This document shows, piece by piece, positions 34,072 through 44,296 of a stretch of DNA of 64,000 bases (its first letter is position 1; every line of letters starts with the position of its first letter). Source of the DNA: Exophiala sp. HKRS030 (Eukaryota; Ascomycota; Eurotiomycetes; Chaetothyriales; Herpotrichiellaceae); NCBI GenBank assembly GCA_023897205.1, contig JAHWDD010000008.1, forward strand, positions 2,666,001-2,730,000, given 5' to 3'. The position numbers and the translations under genes are program-made. Under the pieces are notes generated by a model. That model did not search any database and was not told the origin of the DNA. It saw only the letters and a program-made list of their open reading frames with translations.

Positions 34072-35529
34072 TCACAAGCGTGAAATATGCGAAAACGTCG
34101 CTTCCTTTTCACTTGCCGCCCGTAGACAGTCTGTGATTGCTTGAGCCACATACACTATGTTTGATTCGTTAAGCCCAGCAATGGATATGCGGGAGTTATC
34201 TGACATGTAGATGTGATGTCGCTCTACCCAGCAGGTTAGGTGAAAAACTGCCACATAAACCTTGTTTTTGGACTAACCTTTCAATTGATAGACGATCTGG
34301 TGCGTCAAGCCCAGGAACCCAAACATCCCCGATTGCTGTACAATATGATCCCACGTTCCAGGTGCGCCTGATCGATCGTCAGCTCGTGCCTGGCCATGCT
34401 CAATGCAAAATTACCATTCTTGACAAGTAAATCATACAAAGTCATTCTCATCAGCAAAATGCGAGAGCTCATTGTTCGAAGATCGTTATACCACTGTTTG
34501 CGGAGGAGTGAGTCATTCAATATCAGCGCGGCAATCTTTGCACCGTAGGCTGGTGGGGTTGATATCTCGGAACGCTGCAAACGCTCCAGAACAGATTCGC
34601 AATTTTGTGCAATCTCCTGGGACTTGGCTACAAAGATTGTGGTCCCCACGCGTTCGCCTGTCATGACAGGTGATTAGTGAAAATTGTGATGGATTACCTC
34701 TCGAGGACTTACCATAAAGCCCCATGTTCTTCGCAAAAGATATTGCTATTGCCGCTTCCATGCCAAGTTCAATCACAAAATGACGAATGGCAAATGCATC
34801 TTGGTCGAAATCCCCAGATTTGAATCCAAGGTATGCCGCGTCAAACAAGGGAAAAAGACGTCGTTCTTTCATGACCTGACCGATTTCCTTCCATTGATCA
34901 TGTGTCGGGTCACAGCCTGTGGGATTATGGGCGCAAGCATGTAGTATGATTAGGGAGTTTAGCTCGACCGAACGTAGTGCGCCGATGTACGACTCGAAAT
35001 CCAGTGTTTTGTTAATCGGATCATAATACGGGAGCGTGTGGACCTCGAAACCAAGAGACGAGAATACCAAGTGGTGGTTAGACCACGTAGGCTCCGAAAC
35101 CCAGACCTGACGACGCAGAGAGCTATAGTCCCTGATCAGAGCACCAGCTAGATGTAAGCTGCCCGTGCCAGATAGGCTCTGAGAGCTAGCTAACTGCGAC
35201 CTACAGTCAGAAAACATCTTCGACACAACAGCTTGCCATACCTGATGTTGAATCGCAGCAAATGAGTCTGTCCCAATGACAAGTTCTGCGACAGCATTCT
35301 TGAATTGCTGCAGACCAAGGATCGGCAGATACTCATGGTTCAGATCTTCTCCTGCTACTTTTCTGCGAGCCTTGTACACTGATGGTAGCACCCAGGGAAG
35401 GCCGTTTTCGTCACGATAGCTTCCTTGTCCCAGGTTGACTTTCAAGGGTGATGGGTCTTCATTATACTTTGCTGTTAGGGCGAAGATGGCGTCTTTCGGA
35501 AGTCGAGGTGCTGGCTCAAAGAAAGACAT
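34072..35529 (-). CDS. Aspartate aminotransferase (class I, PLP)
   Basis: Five exons: 35529-35242, 35193-34713, 34657-34415, 34367-34278 and 34223-34072; introns of 48, 55, 47 and 54 nt. The sum is 418 codons (417 residues), the normal family length. Landmarks are VNLGQGSYRDENG, QSLSGTGSLHLAG, HACAHNPTGCDPT, the PLP Lys in ISFAKNMGLYGERVG, PGTWDHIVQQSGMFGFLGL and HIYMSDNSRISIAGLN at the C terminus. Transaminates aspartate/oxaloacetate with 2-oxoglutarate. In hydroxyproline breakdown the same enzyme type converts 4-hydroxyglutamate to 4-hydroxy-2-oxoglutarate. The N terminus (MSFFEPAPRLPKD) has no presequence, so this copy is probably cytosolic or peroxisomal. The 48-nt first intron is stop-free and could be misread as coding. 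Confidence 0.92.
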
Positions 35530-36058
35530 AGCTCAGATAGCTCACCAAAGCGGGAGTGATGCTGATGCAAACAGAGGCGGCTTCAAGTGATTTTCCGGGC
35601 TTAATCCACTTACTGGGCTCTCTGGCTCGCAATATAAGTGATCATTTGCCGCGATATGCTATCATATCAACCGCACGCTCATAGAAGTTCAGATTATCAC
35701 GGCAGGAGGTACCGATCAGCGCCTCCGGCTTCGCTTCCGTAAAAATTGATAGAGATGGAGTGCAACCATCGAGTTCTTGTCACTTGGAAGATGATTCTGG
35801 TGCAACCTAGTGGGTATCACGTCTAGTTAGGTCAGTGAAATTCCAGGCTCAATCACCATCTTACTGTCCTCTTGACTGAAGTCAGAGGCGATTCTGCTCG
35901 ACTCCTTCTTTAAATTTCTATGTATGCTTCTATTGAACATATTTGATCTAGATAGTATTATATCAACAAGAAAAACGTAACGCTAGCGCCATATCAGCCC
36001 ATTCTTCTACTCGCCAATCGAGCATGACATTGCTCCAAAATAATATATCTTCATTGAA
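35530..36058. other. Intergenic, 529 bp
   Basis: Upstream of aspartate aminotransferase and downstream of the carrier gene. AT-rich in its second half (about 35900-35990). No gene recognised. Confidence 0.4.
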
Positions 36059-37244
36059 CTATGCGAGGAACTTGCGAACGTTTTCGACCCTCGAGTGATA
36101 GTGAGTAATTGATCATCAGCAGATAATGCCCAAGCAAGAGAAACTCACATGACGAATGTCCCAGAGGACGACAAGACAGTCCTGATCAACGTGGGACCGA
36201 GCCCTCGAAAGAACGCAGGAAACTTTCCAATCTTCCACGTTTGAGTCATTGCCGACCAGGCGTTCTTGTATTGTCGGTTAGAACCAAAATTGTCGTTCTG
36301 GATTTTCGTCTTGATAACATCCAGCGGATAACTTCCAACCCAGAATGCTACACCGGCCAGAGCACCACAAGGAGCCACTGACCAAGCGGAGAGTTTTTCT
36401 CGCCTCTTCCCAGTCAAATCAACCATCATGCGCATGCAAGCCTCGAATGTCACAAAGTAGCACCCGTATGCTTGAAATTCTCGAAGTACGGCGATGTTCT
36501 GGCCTTTGAATATTCCTCTGATGCCAGATGTCCGCGCGATTTTGCTCATACAATCCCATGGTCCAGAGTAAATTTTCGTCGCGCCGCTTGGCTGCATTTG
36601 AAGGCGAATCCTGATGTGCTCGACTGGTCCTGATATGATACTATTTGCGATTCCTGCTGCTCCTCCGGCTAAGTAATAATCTAGATTGGAAAGCTTCCGC
36701 TCTGCAGGCAAGGGACTTCGAATTTTCAGGTACTCAAGGCGGTGCTTTACGCTGTGGAAGACGGCAAATTGTATGCTTACCTACATCCGTAAGCGATTCT
36801 CGTCGGCGTATAACGAAGCAGTTCAAGGTTTCTTACTGCAGCTCCGACCCCCAAGAAGGGCAGCAAAGCTCCCTACTGTTAGTCAGATTTGCATTATCTA
36901 GAGTGATCGTGAATGGAAGTGCTTACCTTATAGAATGCTAGTGGTCCTTCATGTCTGAAGATGTCTGAGACCACTCGAATGGCATTACTAGAGCTGTGAG
37001 TTTGGAGTCTCACTTTGATCAGATCTGCGTTGCATGAACTTCCATCAATGATGATTTAGGTGGGCGTCCTTTGCTGGTAGAAACGTACCAAAAGGCTGGC
37101 CTGCATGCTTTTTGTCAGATCCGATCCTTCGGAAGTGGAATAAAACTCACCAAGAAGGACGGATACAACGCCTCCAGCAGCACCCGCGACAGCGTTGGTT
37201 GCAGGACCTTGACCTACAACTGTAGTTGGTGTCGTGACCGCCAT
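36059..37244 (-). CDS. Mitochondrial carrier (SLC25) family protein
   Basis: Six exons: 37244-37151, 37100-37089 (a 12-nt micro-exon), 37024-36927, 36872-36837, 36780-36149 and 36089-36059. Together they give exactly 301 codons (300 residues). Three repeats of the carrier signature are present: GQPFDLIKVRLQ (encoded across the micro-exon), GPVEHIRIRLQMQ and YPLDVIKTKIQ. The second motif has Glu-His in place of Asp-Val, as in the carnitine/YMC1/SLC25A29-45-48 branch, which moves amino acids, carnitine or methylated amines across the inner membrane. Substrate cannot be read off. The context (proline enzymes, N-demethylation genes) suggests proline, a betaine or a dicarboxylic amino acid. Divergent from the flavin oxidase gene. 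Confidence 0.9.
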
Positions 37245-37807
37245 ATCTCTGACTTGTTTTGGGATCATTAGACATTCAAGGATCGGGGAGCAATCACTAC
37301 ATACGGGAGGGCATTCTTTCTACAAATTGCTGCAGTTTAGCAACGTACCGTAGTCCGCAGACGGTCCCCCACTACCTTGGGTCTCAACCGAGCCATTTTG
37401 CATCACACGTGCAGGACTGGTGGCATGCGCCCATTACAGCAGGGGAAAGAGATCTCGCTGTTCTTCCAAATGTGAGCAAGAATTGCGAATGCTGAATCGG
37501 AGGTTGCTTTTTGGAATGCTTACTTCACTGTATCCGTATCTAAGGATAAGATCGGATGTCTTCCCGATCCTGCACTTGCCGATTGCGACGCCTGCCCCAC
37601 CAGCGGTGTGAGCATGTCCTGATTGACCAAACAAACATCGGCGACATTTTATCCCTCTTCGATTAACGAGGCACAGCTCAAAGTGTATTGCACTGGAATT
37701 TTACGCGGCCACTTGGCAAAGTTGTGCCATCTACATAAGGAGGAAATAATTACTTCTCTGCCACAGGGAGTGTTGAACCAGATTAACATTCTTTCCTAAA
37801 GCGAGTG
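37245..37807. promoter_or_regulatory. Divergent promoter between carrier and flavin oxidase genes
   Basis: 563 bp without a gene. The head-to-head arrangement suggests co-regulation. No clear activator site seen. Confidence 0.45.
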
Positions 37808-39200
37808 ATGGCGATAGACAAATCAGAACCTATCAGTATCCTTGGTGCGGGTGCCTGGGGTTTGTCGACGGCATTTCACTTGCTAGAGTCTGGCTACACG
37901 AGCATTACAGTCTTTGACCAGGCCACGGAGATACCCTCCCCTATTCGGGGCTTATGACTTGAACAAGATTGTTCGAGCCGAATATGAAGATGAATTCTAT
38001 ACTGAACTTGCCCTTGTGAGTTGATCAAGTCGCGTGCAATATCATGGAAACAGCCCCGGGCTGACCTTGGGAGTTAGAACGCGATCAATCGTTGGAAGAC
38101 CCCTTTTTGGGGAGCAAATTATCATCAGGTTGGATATGTCCTCGCTACGTCTGGCGCAGCACCCGAGAAAGCTGTAAGACACCTCCAGACGGCACTTCTA
38201 TCAGTGAAAGATCACCCTGTCTTCGCCCGGGAATCACGCCATTGAATAAGCCTCAAGCTTTCAAGGAGATCTATTGGCAGTTTAGCGGCCCACTTTCGGG
38301 TTTCAGAGGCTATCACAATCGGCTCGCTGGATATGCACATTCATCTAACGCGATGGCGGATACTTACCGGCATCTGGCAGGCAAGGGCGTGAGGTTTGTT
38401 TTGGGGCCTGAAGGGGCAAGGCTGTGAAACTGCTATACGAAGATTATGGAAATCCTTCTAAGCGGTCCTGCACTGGCTTTCAGGTGGCCAGCGGTAGGAT
38501 TTACCGGTCTAGACGCACCGTTGTGTGTCTAGGGGCCTGGGCAGCAAAACTTATTCCAGACATTGGCTCATACGTCGCTGCAAAGTCCTGGTCGGTCGCC
38601 CACATCCAACTCACGGAGCGTGAGTGTGATTATCTTCGAGGCATTCCTGTCCTCAACGTACGAGACTTAGGCTTTTTCTTTGAACCAGACCCTGTCACTC
38701 GACTCTTCAAGTTGTGTCCTCTAGGCGCGGGATATATCAACTCAGATAAAAGCAGTGGCATTTCAATACCACCCGGAGAATCACTTCCAGCACCTAGAGA
38801 CTACATACCCGCCGTCGATGAACAAAAATTACGACGGCTCCTGAGGGAAACTCTGCCGTGGCTAGCCGAGCGCCCATTTGTGGATCAGAAAATGTGCTGG
38901 TTTGCAGACACGGCTGACTCAGAATACACCATAGACTTTGTTCCAGACACAGGAAATTCGTTGATCGTACTATCTGGAGACTCCGGGCACGGCTTCAAGA
39001 TGATGCCCATTGTCGGAGAATGGGTTTTGAAGCTATTGGAAGATGGGCGACAATCTCTGCCTCGGTGGCAATGGAGGCAGAGTCAAGGCAAGAAAGGGGG
39101 CAAGGAGTGGGGCGACGCCGTGAGTTGGCGGGTTGGCACGACGAGAGAAATTGAAGAAGTAATTGAAGAGCAGAAGAGATCGATCAAGGCACGGCTGTAG
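37808..39200 (+). CDS. FAD-dependent amine oxidase, sarcosine/pipecolate (MTOX) type, with apparent frameshifts
   Basis: Oxidises a secondary or N-methylated amino acid, releasing H2O2. It opens at ATG 37808 with the FAD-binding ILGAGAWGLSTAFHLLESGY. One 62-nt intron (38016-38077) is visible. Later motifs are DLNKIVRAEYED, TPFWGANYHQVGY, KMCWFADTADSEYTIDFVP (the Cys is placed like the covalent flavin Cys of monomeric sarcosine oxidase) and GDSGHGFKMMP. The frame breaks four times, each needing one inserted base: CCCC 37938-37941, GGGG 37947-37950, CCCGGG 38226-38231 and GGGG 38413-38416. With these the sequence is continuous over the full family length. It may be a pseudogene, but the homopolymer pattern argues for sequencing error. 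Exact substrate unknown; N-methylproline is a reasonable guess from context. Confidence 0.82.
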
Positions 39201-39929
39201 ACCGTGGGGGCCTGGTATCTGGTTATCATCAGGATTCACAATTTACACCCTGCTCAGTATAGACTTAGAATACCGCGTCCACCCCTAATTGCGGTTATGA
39301 TGTCGAATTCGACGAGGTAGAAAACATAACGGCGTAATTCGAGCGACTGTTTATACTTGAAGCGAGCATACTTGTCGTGGAGTTGATTCATCGTGTTACG
39401 CGAGATTGAAGTGCGAAACATTTAGGGACCAAATGTGAAACCAGTCATCTTGGTATACGCCAGATAATACATCGAATCACACGCGGCCTCCGCGTAAGCG
39501 TCGTTGCCTAGGCTAACGGATTAATGACGCCGCCGCCGTGCCTACGCAGAACTACGACTAGATGGCTATAATCGACAGTTTGACATCGATCGTTGGCAAG
39601 GGACACGTTCACTCCGATCAGAGGCACGTCATAGCTCCTTCTGCGAACACTACAAGCGTCCCGGCGACCATGACGTCTTTGCAGCAGAATGAAGCCCTGT
39701 GGGAGGAGACACGACAAGGTACCACTACGGCAATGACAGGCAGTGGGTGGGACTTTGTCGACCAATATCCTAACGACCTTTGGAACCTCGACTATGGATC
39801 ATAGATCTCCCATCACCTCAGACGACAACGTGGGCTTTCGAACAGGAGTGACATATCAAGCTGCCGATGATGCTTCCTCCTTTTCGGTGTTTTGATGCAC
39901 TTCAAGGATATCATGACAGTCAAACACAA
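39201..39929. other. Intergenic, 0.7 kb
   Basis: An 80-codon plus-strand frame at 39562-39804 (ending GWDFVDQYPNDLWNLDYGS) is not recognised and is not supported by a partner exon. It could be the tail of a decayed gene. Nothing else is seen. Confidence 0.35.
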
Positions 39930-40575
39930 TCACCATCCCCACAACACAACCAGTCTTCGGGTGTAGACTCTCAGGTGTATCCAGCTCAAGCATATTGCCC
40001 CTCCGAAGTCTATGGACTGATCACTACAGTCAATCGACGTCGAACCCGTGATCATGACCTTTGCTTCTTGTCTCAGCACCGCGATCAAAGCCTCCGACGG
40101 TGTCGGTGGTTCTCGTGGCGTAGGAGCGACGTCGTCAGTAGTTCTCTCAGCGTTTTTTGGCTCCTCAAGTGTCGAAGATGCAGTGTTTTGTAGCATAGGA
40201 GGTTTGTCTAGCCCTATGGAGAGGATGAACTGGTTCTTTCCAACGTGTGGCGTCTCTTTCGAAAATAAGAGAATATCGGGACCACGGGCGATAGTGATAC
40301 GCTTTCTGGGTCGGCGTTGAATAACTGCGCCGAGCTTTTCCGGAGAATTAAAATGGGCGCAGCTCGAAGATCCATCTTTTCTAACATACCTTTTTCGTCT
40401 TGACTAGAAAGAATAATCGTTTTATCGCCGGGGTCATTAAGGTAGGGCTTTGTCTAAGAGGCAACCGCCAGGTGCCTGGCTGTCCTTCCACCGGAATCAG
40501 ATCTTCGGCACGAATGACGACAGCCTTGGCTGCCTCGCGGAATTCTGGATCATCGGCGGAGCAAGTGTAGTGCAT
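39930..40575 (-). CDS. Small hypothetical protein, two-exon model
   Basis: A tentative gene. Exon 1 (40575-40390) begins MHYTCSADDPEF after a reasonable start context (TCAGTATGC). A 55-nt intron (GTATGTTA..GGAAAAG) joins it in phase to exon 2 (40334-39930), for 196 residues. The first part contains AEDLIPVEGQPGTWRLPLRQ and reads like a folded domain. Exon 2 starts with a basic stretch (VIQRRPRKRITIARG), then a polar region. I do not recognise the family. Support is the good splice sites and phase only. The last 25 residues look unlike coding sequence, so a further intron or a different stop is possible. Confidence 0.4.
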
Positions 40576-42680
40576 ACTGAGAAATCAGGGAGAGTTCCAA
40601 AGTCGTAAATTCGAGGTCAAGAGACACGGCAGAGAGAAATCGCCGAGATATAAATATCTGAGCAACAGCGTTTTGGAGTATACAATTTGATAAGTCGCAA
40701 AATTGTTGGTCACGAAGGGTTGACGTGGCATGGGGCAGCAATGAAGCAGAGAAAGATCGCTGACTCAATCTCAAGGATTGGTCCCACGTGACCCTGCGGT
40801 CAGATTTGGTTGACTCGGCTTAATCTGGCCGTGCCGTGCCGTGCAGACACCACGACATCGTGTTCAATAACAATGCTCCAAAGTAATGCAAGGAGGCCTT
40901 TCTTCGTACAAATGAACCTTACGGAGCTGATTTTAAGGGTTGATACCGAGACCTTGGATTCGACTATTTTCCACGCATGATGTGTGTCCAAAATCTGGGC
41001 CCAGTGCAATTGTTCAGAGATCAGGCACGGGAGACTGAAGCTGCGCTTGGAAGGTATCTTGGTCACATTCGAATTCGGCCAAGGCTATAGACTGCGATGC
41101 CAAGATAAAGACGAGTATTCATCCTCAGACAATGAAGGTATTCTTGGACAGATTTCCGCCAAGGCCAAAGACTCTCCATATTGTAAATAACTGGCCATTA
41201 CCAGAATCAAGCCATTGAACAACACATCGGTAAGGAAAGAAGTAAGCCTCTCCAAGGTGGCGGATTTCGCCTAGTGTTCACTCTCCCGTGCTCCGCGGAA
41301 TCTTTGGCTCTATCAGAACTGGAAATACACCAGGAAAATACGAACAGAGTGGGCTTCAAAGAGAGAGACATATCACAGCTTCAATTTTTGTCCTTGGAGT
41401 CTTCCTTATCTAGGTCTGGAGTCTCAACAAAGTCCCAACGACTCGAAGACTGCCCACCTCCATTTTGAGCAGGATGCTTCTGTGGCTTTCCGTTTGGCCC
41501 CGTCTGGAGAGGGTTTGTCTTTGGAGGGGGTTGAGGGTTTCCTCGGGAGGTTTTGTGGGATTTTCTGACATGATTTGCAAAAGAGTTCTTTTGGAAAAGA
41601 GCAGATGTAAAATTACGGCGTTGGAGAGACTTGCTGAAAGAGTCCAGTGGCTCCTAGTGAGGTTGGCAAGAGCAGTTCTTATACTTCGATTGTCTGTTTA
41701 CCCACGTAGCGACAAAGCGCTGACTCGATGGAGTCAAGTAGGTCTATGAACGAGACACTTCAGTTCTTAGTAGGGATCTCTCCTAATCCAAAGCTGGTGT
41801 GCCCTGCTCAACCGCCAATGACAGTCGGGATTATGTACATACATGGCATGCGTCCGCGGTTCCTTACCTTAGTCTATCGAGATGGACACAATGGCTGACC
41901 ATGATGACAGGCCAAAAGAAAGCGATGAACAACGGGCGCGACCCACGTACACTAAACCGGCATACACCTCAGCTTGAATCGACTTGCATGGCGGGAAGGC
42001 GAGTGGCTCTCTCTCCCGATGGCCCCCTATACTACATCTGTTGACCCTGTGTAATTGTCCGATGGTTTCGTGAAAGCACTTGCCTGAGACACCTCGGGAT
42101 ACGCTGCAGGCTCATGAGGACATGGATAGCCAAAGATGAATGCCCGCCCGCATACTGGAAAGAGGATGCTTCTGCCTTGACAAGTAGCTCTCGCAATGCA
42201 TGTTCGTAGTTGTTAGCTTTTGGGAATAGCCATTTTTGATCGAAGAACCTGTGTGAGGATTGTAACTACCTGAGGGCTACAATGCCTCCTAAATACTATA
42301 GAATCTTGCCCTTTAGGAACGCCAAGACTTCTACAGAGTTCTAAAATAGTAACAATATATTAGTTCAATATATTGAAAGCACAGACCTGATTTTCTAGGT
42401 CAACAGTAGTAGCCATTTCTAGCAATCACGGATCGCCTTGTACATGTTGGCTTTTCCTCGAGCATACCGGCCAGTGATCTGTCGTGTGTGGCTGAAAATC
42501 AGGATGCGCTATCTACTGTCGTGGACTGAGAACAAATGGAGTGAGTAGTATGCGCGTGAGAGAGACAATCGTTTATTTCGAGAGAGACGACATTGCAGTG
42601 GGAGTAGGGGCTAGGGGCTCCGCCAAGGGATATTTATAACGCTTTTCTGACACATTTCTGATATATTTCTGACACTTATC
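40576..42680. other. Gene-poor stretch, 2.1 kb
   Basis: Only short, unconvincing frames on both strands. No conserved motif, RNA gene or intact mobile element seen. It leads into the AT-rich scar at 42681. Confidence 0.4.
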
Positions 42681-43217
42681 TAGTATCTTCCTAGCGCTTT
42701 TATAGTATCTTCTAAACTTTATTTAGTTTACCTATATCTCCTTAATATATATTAATATCTTATAATAAGTCTCTTTCTCTAGATACCGTAATAAATAGAC
42801 TCTATAATACGAGTATAGTAATTAATCGTTATAGAGGGCTTAAGTCTTATAAATAGTACTATATTAACGAAGCTTTATATTAGGACTAGGTCGGTTACCT
42901 ATCTAATAGCTACTTATGTTAATAGATTCGAGTCTTCTTACGAATACTTCGTAAGATTCTAGTCTTTTTGGGTAATCTCCGAAGGGTTGCGGATCTATTC
43001 CTAATAATTACTATTTTAGATAAGAGAGCTAGCCTACCTAGTTAAAAGTTAGACGGTAGTCGCCTTATCTAATTAAAAGTTAGACGGTAAGTAAAGGAAA
43101 ATAAGCTATAGTAGAGTAGGAAAGAATCTTCTCGCTTATAGCTAAAAAATTTATAAGATCCGAGGACACGTAAGAGGTAGGTAATTCTTAGGGGAAAGAT
43201 TAAGATAACCCTCTACT
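42681..43217. repeat. AT-rich RIP-like scar of an old repeat
   Basis: About 540 bp strongly rich in TA and almost free of CA and TG dinucleotides, while CG dinucleotides remain. By eye only a handful of CA/TG occur. This is the footprint of repeat-induced point mutation (CpA to TpA on both strands). Within it, TTAAAAGTTAGACGGTA occurs twice, at 43042-43058 and 43073-43089. No coding frame remains. It probably marks a dead transposon fragment between the oxidase and proline dehydrogenase genes. Confidence 0.7.
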
Positions 43218-44296
43218 CTAGGCACTAGCGAGGCCAGAAAAGTGACCCGAAGGTATTCTGGCAAGAATAACCGCGCAAGAGGGAACGGACAGGGCTATTC
43301 CGAATACATGAAACACCGGAAACTGGGAACCCAGGGCCAAGTTACGGGACCCTCCCATGACCTCAGGGCTTTCCTCAGGCGCCGCTCAGGGCTTGCTAAG
43401 CCATGACTCAGGTTAAGTGGCAAGTTGCTCAGGTCTGGAAACGGAAATGGACTTTGGAGAGGTCAAGATTCGCCGCTGAGTTCTGGGGTATCGCAAAGAG
43501 ATGGAGATAGAAGCCTCCTGCTCTCTGCATCATTTCTGCACCAATTGAGAGGACATAGGGATTCTGAAGCAGCAGCCGTTGACTGTGAGCAAGATTACGT
43601 GGATGTGAGTCTGAACTGGCTTTCCAGAACAGTCACGGAAGTTCTGGTAACAGAACAATGGGATTGCGAACAGTGCTCTGCAAAGTCTCTCTCGACAAAT
43701 CATTATCTCGGCCATTGCTTCGGACTGGCGAGATTCTTGTTGATCGCATCCCACTTCACAAGTTTGATATCACCCTTGCTCCGGCCAATGGCAACTATGT
43801 CTGCCGAAACGGCAACGCTACGGCTTTGATCCCGGAATGGCTACATATCATTCCGGGAGACGTAATAGTGAGTTACGGCGTTCATCATAATGTTCCACAA
43901 GCTTCACTGGAGACATGGCGCTAGCTTTCTTCTGTCAATTCTTCGCATAGTCTGGGCGTTCGATCTCGTTCTGGCTCATTTTTCCCATTTCCTCAGGCTT
44001 CTGCGCCGCGCAAGGTATTGACGGCCCGGTAGGCTTATTCGTGGTTGACGTGAAGTTCAAGCATCATGGGACTCTGGCTCAACTGAGAGCAATAGTAGGT
44101 TGCATTGCGCTATAGTGTTGACGCTGCTCTCCGGATGTAGACATGACCCCGCGAATGAACGTAGATGCATATCCCGGTTTCTACTGACTTATGGTGCTGA
44201 TCCGGTTCTCAGGCCGATAACTATCCTTCAGTAACCCACAGCATGATAAAGACTGGCAGTCCAACTCATTTTCCCCTAGAGAACTAGTTCAATAAA
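43218..44296. other. Intergenic, 1.1 kb, upstream of proline dehydrogenase
   Basis: Frames at 43425-43829 and 43658-43924 on the plus strand overlap in different registers and show no recognisable domain. They may be remnants. The promoter of the proline dehydrogenase gene must lie here. Confidence 0.4.

Noticed and set aside
43425..43924. Two overlapping plus-strand frames before proline dehydrogenase
   Set aside because: No recognisable domain, different registers, no good splice model. Left as intergenic.
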